A DNA stretch of 49,483 nucleotides, from assembly GCA_035528715.1 (NCBI GenBank), contig DATKYB010000043.1, forward strand, positions 1 through 49,483, in the 5' to 3' direction. Position numbers and translations under genes: made by a program. The stretch is from Nitrospinota bacterium (GTDB lineage: Bacteria; JADFOP01; DATKYB01). Below, piece by piece: positions 1 to 8,348 of the stretch. Every line of letters starts with the position of its first letter. Position 1 is the stretch's first letter. The notes beneath the pieces were generated by a model. That model saw nothing but the letters and a program-made list of their open reading frames with translations. It was not told where the DNA came from and made no database searches.

Positions 1-920
1 TTCTTGGGGCGGGTATGCTTTTTCGCGAAGAGCTCATCGTCGAAACCTACATTGACGGATCCGTGCAGGGCTTAGATGTCGGTGCTCCGGTCAAGTTTCG
101 TGGTGTTAAGGTTGGAGAAGTCAAAGAAATTACCTTAGTAAGGATGGCATACAAAATCAGACAAACTGCATATCCCTACGTAGTGATTCGTTTCACCATT
201 GATTGGGCTTTGATAGGAGTTGAGAAAGAGGAAAGAGAGGAGTTCGTAACTCGATTGAAGGTAGCAACAGAAGAGGTAGGCTTTCGGGTTCGGTTAGCCT
301 CACAGGGGCTGACCGGAGTTGCTTATCTCGAAGCTGATTTCCTTGACCCGGAGCGCTTTCCGCCTCTGGAATTTGATTGGGAGCCAAAATATCCTGTTAT
401 TCCCTCTGCCCCGAGTACTTTAACAGCAATAAAAGAATCGATTGACAAGATTTCGATAAGTTTGGAAAAGGTTAATTTTGAAGAGCTTGCTGATGAGGTG
501 AAAGGAACCTTAAATGCTATAGAGGAAAAAGTTGAAGACATTGATACTAAAGGGATAAGCGACGAAGCAGTCGGTCTGCTCGCAGAGGTCAGGAAGACTA
601 ATAAGCGCTTCAAAAAGATTCTGGATAAACCGGAAATAGACGATACCCTTTCTGACCTTAAAGAAACAATGGCCAATGCTAATGTGCTTACAGGTTCGCT
701 CAGCAACAAATTACCTGAGACAGTTGCCGAGATAAGGAAGGCCATACGCAGGATTGATAATATGATCTCCAGCCAGCAGTATGATATTGAAGTGATGATT
801 GAAAATCTCAGGCTGATTTCCAGTAACATCAGGGAGTTGACAGAAAACATCAAGAGATATCCTTCAGAGATTATTTTCGGAAAGCCACCAGCTCCCTCTA
901 AGACAGGAGGAGGAGAATGA
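1..920 (+). CDS. MCE/MlaD family lipid-transport protein (5' end outside window)
   Basis: Periplasmic substrate-binding protein of an Mla/Pqi-like lipid transporter, the family that moves phospholipids or other hydrophobic molecules between the two membranes. The frame is already open at position 3 and reads LGAG before the first Met at 15, so the true start and the N-terminal membrane anchor lie upstream of the window. The MCE core is clear: VETYIDGSVQGLDVGAPVKF, then RGVKVGEV, and later the LASQGLTGVAYLEAD strand. The C-terminal half (about residues 130-285) is charged and heptad-like, as expected for the coiled coil of longer MCE proteins. Its stop overlaps the start of the next gene (ATGA), so the two are translationally coupled. 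The permease and ATPase genes would be expected upstream. The family is secure; the transported lipid is unknown. Confidence 0.88.
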   Translation, partial: LGAGMLFREELIVETYIDGSVQGLDVGAPVKFRGVKVGEVKEITLVRMAYKIRQTAYPYVVIRFTIDWALIGVEKEEREEFVTRLKVATEEVGFRVRLASQGLTGVAYLEADFLDPERFPPLEFDWEPKYPVIPSAPSTLTAIKESIDKISISLEKVNFEELADEVKGTLNAIEEKVEDIDTKGISDEAVGLLAEVRKTNKRFKKILDKPEIDDTLSDLKETMANANVLTGSLSNKLPETVAEIRKAIRRIDNMISSQQYDIEVMIENLRLISSNIRELTENIKRYPSEIIFGKPPAPSKTGGGE

Positions 921-1561
921 TGAATAAGAAAAACATAGTCGGTCTTTTTGTTTGCCTGTCTGCTCTGCTTTTCCTATTTTTCGGATGTTTGCAGGGTGGT
1001 GATAGGGTCGCTGTTGAGAAGCGTTACTTTGCCATAGATGTTTCTCGGCCAGGAGAAGAGGTTTCTTCTTCAAAGAAAGGAGTAGTCCTGAGAGTGCAAA
1101 AATTCCGCGTTTCTGCCAGGTATCGAGGAAAAGGTCTCATATACCGAACGGATGAGGATAGCTACGAGTCAGACTTCTACAACGAATTTTTCGTACCCCC
1201 TGGTCCCATGATTGCTGAAAATGTTCATGACTGGCTGTCAAAGTCCGGCTTATTTCAAAATATTGTGAAATCCTCGAGCCGGGCTGAATCTACGTATGTT
1301 CTGGAAGGCGTTGTTTTGCCCATATACGGAGATTACCGGAACACGAAAGCCCCAAAGGCTGTCTTAGGGATAGAGTTCTTTGTTATTAACGATGCTTCCT
1401 CTCTTTCCGATATTGTTTTCCAAAAGCGATATCTTAAGAAGGTCCCCCTAAAAGAGAAGTCTCCTGATGGCTTGGTCAAAGGCTGGAACGAGGCCCTCAA
1501 ACAAATCTTGGTAGACTTCGAAAAAGATTTGCAAGAGACCAATTTAAATGCTAAAATCTAG
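917..1561 (+). CDS. ABC-type transport auxiliary lipoprotein (PqiC-like)
   Basis: Predicted lipoprotein partner of the MCE transporter. The N-terminus is a lipoprotein signal peptide, with a hydrophobic run ending in FFGC and Cys24 as the lipidated residue. The mature part has the pattern of the auxiliary lipoprotein family: RYFAIDVSRPGE, VLRVQKFRVSARYRGKGLIY, YNEFFVPPGPMIAENVHDWL and YVLEGVVLPIYGDYR. These proteins sit on the inner leaflet of the outer membrane and are thought to receive or dock the MCE tunnel. The start at 917 overlaps the upstream stop, which supports both this start and co-transcription. The family assignment rests on motif recall and the operon position. Confidence 0.82.
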   Translation: MMNKKNIVGLFVCLSALLFLFFGCLQGGDRVAVEKRYFAIDVSRPGEEVSSSKKGVVLRVQKFRVSARYRGKGLIYRTDEDSYESDFYNEFFVPPGPMIAENVHDWLSKSGLFQNIVKSSSRAESTYVLEGVVLPIYGDYRNTKAPKAVLGIEFFVINDASSLSDIVFQKRYLKKVPLKEKSPDGLVKGWNEALKQILVDFEKDLQETNLNAKI

Positions 1562-1613
1562 CAAATTCTAGTAGAGCAGTTTTCTCTTGTAATATTCATA
1601 TAAGGAGACTTCT

Positions 1614-2153
1614 ATGTGGAGACCAGCATTTTTTTTCGCCTTAATTCTTTTCTTATGTTTCTTGGTCTCAGATGCTCTCGCATTCCTTCCGCTTTGTCAG
1701 ACTACAGATAGGCTGTGTGAGGTAAAGAAGGAGGCTTTGTTAAAAGGGCCTTTTTCCACGAAGGAGTATAAAGTAACAGAAATAATAAATACTGACCCTG
1801 AAAGGGACAATAGAAGCAAACAATTGACCAGAACATTTATTTGTCTGGAGGAAGGCTACATTTTAAAGAGCAGGGGAGAGGAATTAGAGAAAATCACTGC
1901 CCATAATGAAAAGAAACAGCTCAAAGCAATTGTTCAAGAATTTATGGAGCATCTCAAACAGATCCCTAATGTCAATACAGAGCATTATACCATCACTTCA
2001 ATACAAGTTGGCGGAAAAGAAATCGGATGGATAATAAGGCACAATGAAGGTGTAGAAAAGATAGATTTATGGATATTTAAAAAAAAGATAATTTTTGCCA
2101 CAAAGTTTAAATCGCTGGCAGAAGTTAGTGGAGATGCATCTATGGAGGATTAA
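1614..2153 (+). CDS. Exported protein of unknown function, 179 aa
   Basis: I do not recognise this protein. It has a signal peptide (a very hydrophobic stretch RPAFFFALILFLCFLVSDAL, with probable cleavage after ALA), then two Cys residues (LPLC and RLCEV) near the mature N-terminus and a third (TFICLEE) further in. The rest is soluble, rich in Lys and Glu, and has no repeat or catalytic motif. It begins 52 bases after the lipoprotein gene with a good ribosome site (AAGGAG just before the ATG), so it may be the last gene of the lipid-transport operon. It converges on the next gene with only 14 bases between the two stops and no obvious terminator there. Confidence 0.6.
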   Translation: MWRPAFFFALILFLCFLVSDALAFLPLCQTTDRLCEVKKEALLKGPFSTKEYKVTEIINTDPERDNRSKQLTRTFICLEEGYILKSRGEELEKITAHNEKKQLKAIVQEFMEHLKQIPNVNTEHYTITSIQVGGKEIGWIIRHNEGVEKIDLWIFKKKIIFATKFKSLAEVSGDASMED

Positions 2154-2167
2154 GCTGCTTTACCTTT

Positions 2168-3262
2168 TTACTTCTCCTGGTAGAGTTCCTCGATGTTTTT
2201 TTTGACCTTTGTCATTTTTTTGTCCACCAAGTCTCGTGCCCCGCTATAGAGACTCATCGCAAGAAAGCCTGGGATTTCACGTAAAAGATCAATTCTTGAC
2301 CTATCGAGGTGTAACAAGTAGAAACTAGAATCACCCTTTTCAGGGTTATTTACCGTCGCTGTGAGGCGAAGGGCAGCTTCAAAGTAGTGAGTCGCATAGA
2401 GCTGCTTTGAGGCGAGGATTGTTGCTCTCTTCGTTCCCCGCTTGTAAAACACAGTATGGTTTAAGCTTGTAATAGGACGATCAGCTTGCTCAAATTTTTC
2501 TTTCATCCAGTAGATGACGCTTTTGGCACCAGGCAGTTTGCTGTTTGGAAAGTCCTCAAGATATTTGTGAAGTTCAGGCAAAAAATTAAACAGATATGGC
2601 GATTCATTGAGAAGGTCATAAAACTGTTCAGCTATTCTGACTGGATTTTTCTTATCTTGATATTCTGCTAAGGCTTTGTTGCCGCCTTTCAGATATGCCT
2701 GGATATACTCTACCATTTTCTGTCGAGCGAGTCTGTTTGCCTGATCAAGAAAATCGGGTGCATTCTTGTCGAGTTTGTGGAATGTTTCGATGCCCTTAGC
2801 AGTCATTTTGACATTACAGCTTCCGACTTTACATTTCATGAGATCATTTATATCACTTTTTGGCATGATAAAGTTATTAACATCGCCTCTTTCTGGAGGG
2901 TTGCTAAACTCTCCCTTTTCATATGCTGCCGCAGTCTCGATGTTCACCCCCTCCTCCTCGTAATGCTCAAGAAAAAATTTTCTGGGAACATCGATTCTTG
3001 AAATGCTGAAGATTGCGAGCTCGTGCCCTATATCAGTATCCAAAAGTTTTGTGACGACATAGCCGTCCTTTACATCTTGAAGCTCTTTCTCGGAAAAGCC
3101 CATCTCATCCTCCAGAAACTGGTAAAGCCTGCTTTGCTTTTCCTGTGCTTGGGCTATGAAAAGGTCAGTTCCTAAAAAGGTGGTGAGGCATAAAAAGGCG
3201 AGCGATACCCATACGATACGTAGCTTAGGTAAGATGAAAAAATTCTTTTTTGTTAGTAACAT
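2168..3262 (-). CDS. Conserved exported protein of unknown function, 364 aa
   Basis: Function unknown. The first 40 residues form a long signal peptide: a basic start, a hydrophobic stretch IVWVSLAFLCLTTFLGTDLF, and a likely AQA cleavage site. The mature protein is mostly helical and soluble, with a Cys pair in MKCKVGSCNVKM. The C-terminal half (around FLPELHKYLEDFPNSKLPGA and the following YWMKEKF) has the look of a conserved domain found in exported hypothetical proteins, but I cannot name it. The gene stands alone on the minus strand, convergent with the previous gene and divergent from the histidine kinase, so it probably has its own promoter in the 346-base gap. A weak candidate is TTGACT at 3357-3362 (minus strand). 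Confidence 0.6.
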   Translation of the reverse strand: MLLTKKNFFILPKLRIVWVSLAFLCLTTFLGTDLFIAQAQEKQSRLYQFLEDEMGFSEKELQDVKDGYVVTKLLDTDIGHELAIFSISRIDVPRKFFLEHYEEEGVNIETAAAYEKGEFSNPPERGDVNNFIMPKSDINDLMKCKVGSCNVKMTAKGIETFHKLDKNAPDFLDQANRLARQKMVEYIQAYLKGGNKALAEYQDKKNPVRIAEQFYDLLNESPYLFNFLPELHKYLEDFPNSKLPGAKSVIYWMKEKFEQADRPITSLNHTVFYKRGTKRATILASKQLYATHYFEAALRLTATVNNPEKGDSSFYLLHLDRSRIDLLREIPGFLAMSLYSGARDLVDKKMTKVKKNIEELYQEK

Positions 3263-3518
3263 AGCAAAATCCTTTTCGAGAGAGTTACCCTCAATTTAAC
3301 AATCGTAGATACCGTAAAATTTGGACGAACTGTCTTTTATCAAAACAATAGGGTTTAGTCAATAGTTTTTTAGTTTATCATTTAGACTGAAAAAAGCAGA
3401 TATTAGCTAAGTCTCAGTAAAAAAAATTAATAAAACCCTTTTTAAGAAGGGGAGACTTTGGTATGAAGGAAAAATGATACGTTCATCTTGAAAAAAAGGG
3501 AAAAAGCGAAGGGTTTTC

Positions 3519-3547
3519 TTGACAAATACTCAAAAAAGTTATTAAAT
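3519..3547 (+). promoter_or_regulatory. Probable sigma-70 promoter of the two-component operon
   Basis: A perfect TTGACA (3519-3524), a 17-base spacer and TTAAAT (3542-3547) lie about 60 bases before the histidine kinase start. The rest of the 3263-3608 gap is AT-rich and I see no other gene or repeat in it. This is a pattern match only. Confidence 0.45.
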
Positions 3548-3608
3548 TAAAAACTTCCATAACTTATGAATTTTTTGATGTTTTGATGAGCGAAAAAGGA
3601 AGTTCTTT

Positions 3609-5141
3609 ATGATTGAAGAGAAAAGCCACTTTTCTATCCTAGTCGGTATACTTCTTCTGTTTGGACTCTACCTGACCAGCCTCAAGAGTTACCTCCTTTT
3701 TCACAGTCTCGCTGAGATATTCGGCATTGCTGTTGCCTGTGGCATTTTTATGATTGCCTGGAACTCCCGTCGCTTTCTCGATAACAACTATCTCCTTTTC
3801 ATCGGCATTGCTTATCTGTTTATTGCTGCCCTAGACTTCATTCATCTCCTTGCCTACAAAGGCATGGGCGTATTTGCGAGTTATAACGCAAATTTGTCTA
3901 CTCAACTTTGGATTGCTGCGAGGTATCTGGAAAGCCTCTCCCTTCTTATTGCTTCTTTTTTTATTGGCAGAAGGCTTAGAGTGAATGTTGTGCTCCTGGG
4001 CTATACATTGGTCTTTATCCTTCTCATTTGGTCCATTTTTTCGGAAATTTTTCCTGTCTGTTTTGTTGAAGGGGTGGGATTGACTCTTTTTAAAAAAATC
4101 AATGAGTATGTTATCTCTCTCATCCTATATGGCTCCATTGCTATGTTATTTAAAAAGCGTCATGATTTTGATAAAGGCATATTACGTTTACTGATTACAT
4201 CCATCATCTTAACCATTGTTTCGGAACTCGCTTTTACCTTTTACGTTAGTGTCTATGGGCTTTCTAATTTTTTAGGCCACTACTTTAAAATTCTCTCCTT
4301 TTATCTCATATACAAAGCCATTATCGAGACAGGCCTCAAAAGGCCTTATTCCCTCCTTTTTAGAAACCTAAAACAAAGAGAGGAAGAGCTGCAGGAAGCC
4401 AAAGGTGATCTGGAGATCAAGGTCAAGGAACGTACAAAAGAACTTCATGAAAATATGGAGAGACTGGTCGAGAGCGAGGAAAAATTACATATGCTCACGC
4501 GGAAACTTCTTACCACTCAAGAAGAAGAGCGTCGCCGTTTAGCAAGAGAACTTCACGACGACCTGACTCAACAACTTGCAGTTTTGGCCATTGATATTGG
4601 AAAGCTTGAGGTGGAGAGCGGATCCACATCAGATTCAATTCATGATAAACTGCAAAAAGTTAAGGAAAAGTTAATAAAGCTATCAGCCGATATCCATGCA
4701 ATTTCTCGCCAGCTCCACCCTTCGATTATAGATGATCTGGGGTTGGTCGAAGCAGTCGAATCGGAATGCAACAGTTTTACTAAACGAGAAGGGATTACAG
4801 TTAACTATAAGTCAAATGGTATCCCTAAAAATCTTCCCAAGGATATTGCTATATGTATCTATCGTATTCTCCAGGCCTCTCTGAGGAATATCTCCAAACA
4901 TGCTCAAGCAGACAAAGTTGATGTTTCATTGATTGGCGAGAACAACACAATCTCTCTTACGGTTAGAGATTATGGTATTGGATTTGACCCCGACAATATA
5001 AAAAAAGGCAAAGGCTTGGGCCTTTCCAGCATGAAAGAGAGGGCTCATTTAATTCAGGGTGATTTATCAATACAATCTCGTTTGGGAGAGGGTACGGTGA
5101 TAAAAGTCCGTGTACCATTATCAGGAAGGAGTGTATTATGA
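3609..5141 (+). CDS. Membrane sensor histidine kinase (MASE3 + HisKA_3 + HATPase)
   Basis: Sensor of a NarL/DegS-type two-component system. Residues 1-240 hold about seven membrane helices with the MASE3 pattern (SYLLFHSLAEIFGIAVACGI, then FLDNNYLLFIGIAYLFIAAL and DFIHLLAYKGMGVF), an integral membrane sensor domain whose ligand is unknown. A coiled-coil linker (about 255-300) follows. The HisKA_3 box is RRLARELHDDLTQQL, with the phosphorylated His at residue 316. The ATPase domain at 405-505 has an N-box (LRNISKHAQ), G1 (DYGIGFDP) and G2 (GKGLGLSSMKERA). A ribosome site AAGGAAG precedes the ATG. The stop overlaps the regulator start (ATGA), so the two are coupled partners. Confidence 0.92.
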   Translation: MIEEKSHFSILVGILLLFGLYLTSLKSYLLFHSLAEIFGIAVACGIFMIAWNSRRFLDNNYLLFIGIAYLFIAALDFIHLLAYKGMGVFASYNANLSTQLWIAARYLESLSLLIASFFIGRRLRVNVVLLGYTLVFILLIWSIFSEIFPVCFVEGVGLTLFKKINEYVISLILYGSIAMLFKKRHDFDKGILRLLITSIILTIVSELAFTFYVSVYGLSNFLGHYFKILSFYLIYKAIIETGLKRPYSLLFRNLKQREEELQEAKGDLEIKVKERTKELHENMERLVESEEKLHMLTRKLLTTQEEERRRLARELHDDLTQQLAVLAIDIGKLEVESGSTSDSIHDKLQKVKEKLIKLSADIHAISRQLHPSIIDDLGLVEAVESECNSFTKREGITVNYKSNGIPKNLPKDIAICIYRILQASLRNISKHAQADKVDVSLIGENNTISLTVRDYGIGFDPDNIKKGKGLGLSSMKERAHLIQGDLSIQSRLGEGTVIKVRVPLSGRSVL

Positions 5142-5779
5142 TGAAGAAACGCATGTTGTTAGCTGATGATCACAAAATCGTCCTCGAAGGCTTACGGAGC
5201 TTGCTGGAACCCGAGTATGAAATCGTGGGAGCTGTGGAGGACGGTCGTGAGCTCTTGGCTAAAGCAAAAGAACTGCGTCCCGATGTAATCATTGCGGATA
5301 TTTCAATGCCAAAGCTTAATGGTATTGAGGCTGTCAGTCAGATCAAAAAGACTGATTCACAAATTAAAGTTATTTTTCTGACAATGCATCCAGACGTGAC
5401 CTATGCAAAGCGAGCATTTGAGGCTGGGGCATCAGGCTATGTTTTAAAGCATTCAGCGTCTACTGAACTTATCACAGCTATTGAGGAAGCGCTCAAGGGA
5501 CGAACCTATGTGACACCGATGATTGCCGGGGAACTCATGCAGTTTTATAAAAAAGAGACTTACATAAAGGATGACATCACTAAAAAGCTGACACCCAGGC
5601 AGCGGGAGGTTTTGCAGCTTTTAGCTGAGGGTCATTCAGCTAAAGAAATTGCCTCAATTTTAAACATCTCTACGAGAACGGTGGAATTCCACAAGTACCG
5701 AATGATGGAAGAGCTCAACATCAATACAACTGCAGAGTTGGTGCAGTATGCCATCAAACAAGGTATTGTTACGATTTAA
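5138..5779 (+). CDS. NarL/FixJ-type response regulator
   Basis: DNA-binding partner of the upstream kinase. The receiver domain (residues 5-120) has the acidic pair D10-D11, the phosphoacceptor D54 (IIADISMPKLNG), the switch Thr (IFLTMHP) and the conserved Lys (GYVLKHS). After a linker comes a LuxR-type helix-turn-helix at about 145-208 (LTPRQREVLQLLAEGHSAKE, then IASILNISTRTVEFHKYRMM). All catalytic residues are present. Length is typical. The start at 5138 overlaps the kinase stop. Target genes cannot be told from the sequence; the sugar phosphorylase-acetate operon downstream is a natural candidate only by position. Confidence 0.93.
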   Translation: MMKKRMLLADDHKIVLEGLRSLLEPEYEIVGAVEDGRELLAKAKELRPDVIIADISMPKLNGIEAVSQIKKTDSQIKVIFLTMHPDVTYAKRAFEAGASGYVLKHSASTELITAIEEALKGRTYVTPMIAGELMQFYKKETYIKDDITKKLTPRQREVLQLLAEGHSAKEIASILNISTRTVEFHKYRMMEELNINTTAELVQYAIKQGIVTI

Positions 5780-5895
5780 ATAAGCCAAACCCCGTATTTT
5801 ATTTCACAAAAACTGGTAATTTTCCTAGTTGTTCTCAACATCTTTCCTATCTACTATATCTTTATAACCAAATCAATTATTTGTGAGAGAATATC

Positions 5896-6297
5896 GTGAA
5901 GAAAAGAAAAGTCATTCTCGCTGATAGCCACCAAAACATGCTCGAAGGAATTCGAGGTTTGCTTGAAATTATGTTCGATACAGTTGTGATGGTCGCTGAT
6001 GAAAATTCCATGTTTGAGGCCATTGAAAATATCAAGCCTGACCTTATGGTTGTTGACCTTTCTTTACCGGTTTCTGGTGAATCCAATATTGTCGTTAAAA
6101 TAAAGAGTTGCTATCCTGATCTTAAATTTATTGTTCTCAGTGTCCATGATGAGTCGGCAATTGCCAAAGAGATGATATCTTCAGGTGCTTCAGGTTTTGT
6201 GCTGAAGCGCTCAATAGCTTTTGACCTGATACCAGCAATCAAAAAAATCATGCAGGGACAAACCTATATTTCCCCTTCAGTGAAATCTCATTCCTAA
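5896..6297 (+). CDS. Orphan receiver-domain protein with no output domain
   Basis: A stand-alone receiver, 133 residues, starting at GTG with GAGAGA upstream. It resembles the receiver of the preceding regulator along its whole length (LLADDHKIVLEGLRSLLE there, ILADSHQNMLEGIRGLLE here), so it is probably a duplicate that has lost its DNA-binding half. The phosphoacceptor D54 (MVVDLSLP) and the Lys (FVLKRS) are kept, but the second acidic-pocket residue is Ser11 instead of Asp, which should weaken Mg binding. The frame ends at SPSVKSHS, where the linker to a helix-turn-helix would begin, and no decayed helix-turn-helix is visible downstream. It could act as a phosphate sink or a decoy for the kinase, or be inactive. 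Confidence 0.75.
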   Translation: MKKRKVILADSHQNMLEGIRGLLEIMFDTVVMVADENSMFEAIENIKPDLMVVDLSLPVSGESNIVVKIKSCYPDLKFIVLSVHDESAIAKEMISSGASGFVLKRSIAFDLIPAIKKIMQGQTYISPSVKSHS

Positions 6298-6311
6298 AGA
6301 AATCGTTAATG

Positions 6312-6341
6312 TTGACAAGGGTAAAGCTAATACGGTATATA
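6312..6341 (+). promoter_or_regulatory. Probable promoter of the sugar phosphorylase-pta-ackA operon
   Basis: TTGACA at 6312-6317, an 18-base spacer and TATATA at 6336-6341, about 50 bases before the phosphorylase start. The -35 is perfect and the -10 matches four of six. Pattern match only. Confidence 0.4.
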
Positions 6342-6395
6342 TTTCTATTAATATTTCATTGACGAAAGTATTCTAAAATAAAAAGGCTGGTGGAA

Positions 6396-8303
6396 ATGAC
6401 AGCTTCGTCAAAAAAAGATAAGAAATCTCTTAACGAAGAATCGTATCATGATATTGCAACCGCCTACAATCCAGAGCCGGATTTTACAAAGCCCCTTTTT
6501 AAGATTCCACCGAAGGCGCGCAAAAAGATGCTGGCGCGGCTGACTTTTCTCTATGGGAAAAGAAAAGCAAAGGCCTGGATGCCTGAGCTGGAACGTATCC
6601 TTAAAGTACATTATGCCCATAAGCCAGAGAAATTGATTGAAAAAGAAAAGGATTATGACCCTAAGGAGCTGTTTACGGAAAGGGATCTCGTTCTCATTAC
6701 CTACGGCGATATTATAAAGAGTAGAAAGTATGCCGGCCTTACCACATTACATAAATTTGTTAAGAAATACAACCGGGGTGCCGTTAATACCCTCCATATC
6801 CTTCCCTTCTTCCCCTATTCCTCAGATAGGGGGTTTGCCGTTGTCGACTATAACCAGGTAGACCCGAACCTGGGGACCTGGCAGGATATCTTGGAGATGG
6901 ATAGGGATTATAAGCTCATGTTTGACGCTGTTCTCAACCACTGTTCCTCCAGGAGTGATATGTTTAAGGAATTCTTAAACGGCAATCCGGCGTTTAAAGA
7001 TTTTTTTATTGCCTATAAGTCCCCTCATGACCTGACTCCTGAGCAGAGAAGCAAAATCTTTCGCCCCCGAACATCGGACATCCTCACAAGATTCGAGACG
7101 ATAAATGGTCCGAAGTATGTCTGGACCACATTCTCTGAGGATCAGGTCGACCTCAATTTCAGGAATCCAGCAGTCCTGATGGCAATTCTTGAAGGACTTC
7201 TTTTTTATATACGTTATGGAGCCAATCTTCTTCGTATGGACGCAGTGACCTATATATGGGCGGAACCGGGAACTGAGTCCGTGCATCTGCCACAAACCCA
7301 TGAGATTGTTAAGCTTATTCGTGACGTGATAGATACGGTTGCACCAGGTATAGCCATCATCACAGAGACAAATGTTCCTCACAGGCTGAATGTTTCCTAT
7401 TTTGGTAATGGCTATGATGAGGCGCACATGGTCTACAACTTTGCCCTGCCTCCCCTTGTCCTCTATACATTCTACAGAGAAGATGCCACAGCCCTCTCGA
7501 AATGGGCAAGTGAGCTCAAACCCCCCTCTAAGATTGCCACGTTCTTCAATATGCTGGACACCCACGATGGAATCGGACTCATGGGGGTCAAGGGAATCCT
7601 TTCTAAGGAGGATATCGATTTTATGATTAAAAAGGCCAAGGAGTGCGGTGCCTTAATCAATTATAAGATGAAGAAAGACCGAACCCATGAACCGTATGAA
7701 ATCAACTCAACCTGGTGGAGCGCAATCAACGATTATAAAAGTAATGAAGATATTGATCTTCAGATCAAGCGCGCTCTTGCCTCAAGGATCATTTCCCTTG
7801 TGATTCAGGGTGTGCCGGGCCTGTATATTCATGGTATACTTGGGACCCCCAATGATCATAAACTCGTCAAGAAGACAGGAGTAAACCGCGATATCAACCG
7901 GGGGGTGATTGACCCTAAGGCCATTGAAAAGGAGCTGCAAGACCCCAAATCCAAGTTCTCTCGCATACGAAGACTCGCCAGCGATGTCTATCTCAAACGC
8001 ACAAGAGAGCGCGCCTTTCATCCTCACGGCAGGCAAAAGGTCTTGATGGTATCTCCAAGTGTATTTACGGTTTTCAGAACATCACCCGAAGGCGACCAAC
8101 ACATCTTAGCCATGACCAATGTAACCAGCAAGACCTGCCAGATAGACATCCCCCTTTTCCGACTTAATATAAAAGAAAAGCGCTGGTTTGACCTTGTAGG
8201 GGAAAAAGAGTGGAAGGCCGAAAATAACAAATTATCTATTACCTTGAAGCCTTACGATATCATCTGTCTCAAGCCCCTGACAGAGGTAAAAAAGGGGTAC
8301 TAA
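6396..8303 (+). CDS. GH13 sugar phosphorylase (sucrose/glucosylglycerate phosphorylase-like)
   Basis: Alpha-amylase-family enzyme that probably splits an alpha-glucoside with phosphate to release glucose-1-phosphate. The (beta/alpha)8 core is clear: VNTLHILPFFPYSSDRGFAV, MFDAVLNHCS, LLRMDAVTYIW with the likely nucleophile D282, IITETNVPH with the likely acid/base E324, and MLDTHDGIG with D391. The FFPYSSDRGF segment and the phosphorylase-like length point to subfamily GH13_18, which holds sucrose, sucrose-6-phosphate and glucosylglycerate phosphorylases. I infer the subfamily; the acceptor is not readable. Translation could also start at GTG 6390, but ATG 6396 is better placed after AAGG. No signal peptide, so it is cytoplasmic. 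It leads an operon with pta and ackA, and Pgm, Pgi and Pfk nearby would feed its product into glycolysis. Confidence 0.82.
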   Translation: MTASSKKDKKSLNEESYHDIATAYNPEPDFTKPLFKIPPKARKKMLARLTFLYGKRKAKAWMPELERILKVHYAHKPEKLIEKEKDYDPKELFTERDLVLITYGDIIKSRKYAGLTTLHKFVKKYNRGAVNTLHILPFFPYSSDRGFAVVDYNQVDPNLGTWQDILEMDRDYKLMFDAVLNHCSSRSDMFKEFLNGNPAFKDFFIAYKSPHDLTPEQRSKIFRPRTSDILTRFETINGPKYVWTTFSEDQVDLNFRNPAVLMAILEGLLFYIRYGANLLRMDAVTYIWAEPGTESVHLPQTHEIVKLIRDVIDTVAPGIAIITETNVPHRLNVSYFGNGYDEAHMVYNFALPPLVLYTFYREDATALSKWASELKPPSKIATFFNMLDTHDGIGLMGVKGILSKEDIDFMIKKAKECGALINYKMKKDRTHEPYEINSTWWSAINDYKSNEDIDLQIKRALASRIISLVIQGVPGLYIHGILGTPNDHKLVKKTGVNRDINRGVIDPKAIEKELQDPKSKFSRIRRLASDVYLKRTRERAFHPHGRQKVLMVSPSVFTVFRTSPEGDQHILAMTNVTSKTCQIDIPLFRLNIKEKRWFDLVGEKEWKAENNKLSITLKPYDIICLKPLTEVKKGY

Positions 8304-8348
8304 GCCATAACTTCGAAAAAGTTCGGAGTTTTTTAAAAGGAGAGTATC

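Noticed and set aside
323-853. A long minus-strand open frame across the MCE gene
   Set aside because: It is antisense to the coiled-coil part and its low-complexity Ser/Leu composition mirrors Glu/Lys codons on the coding strand.
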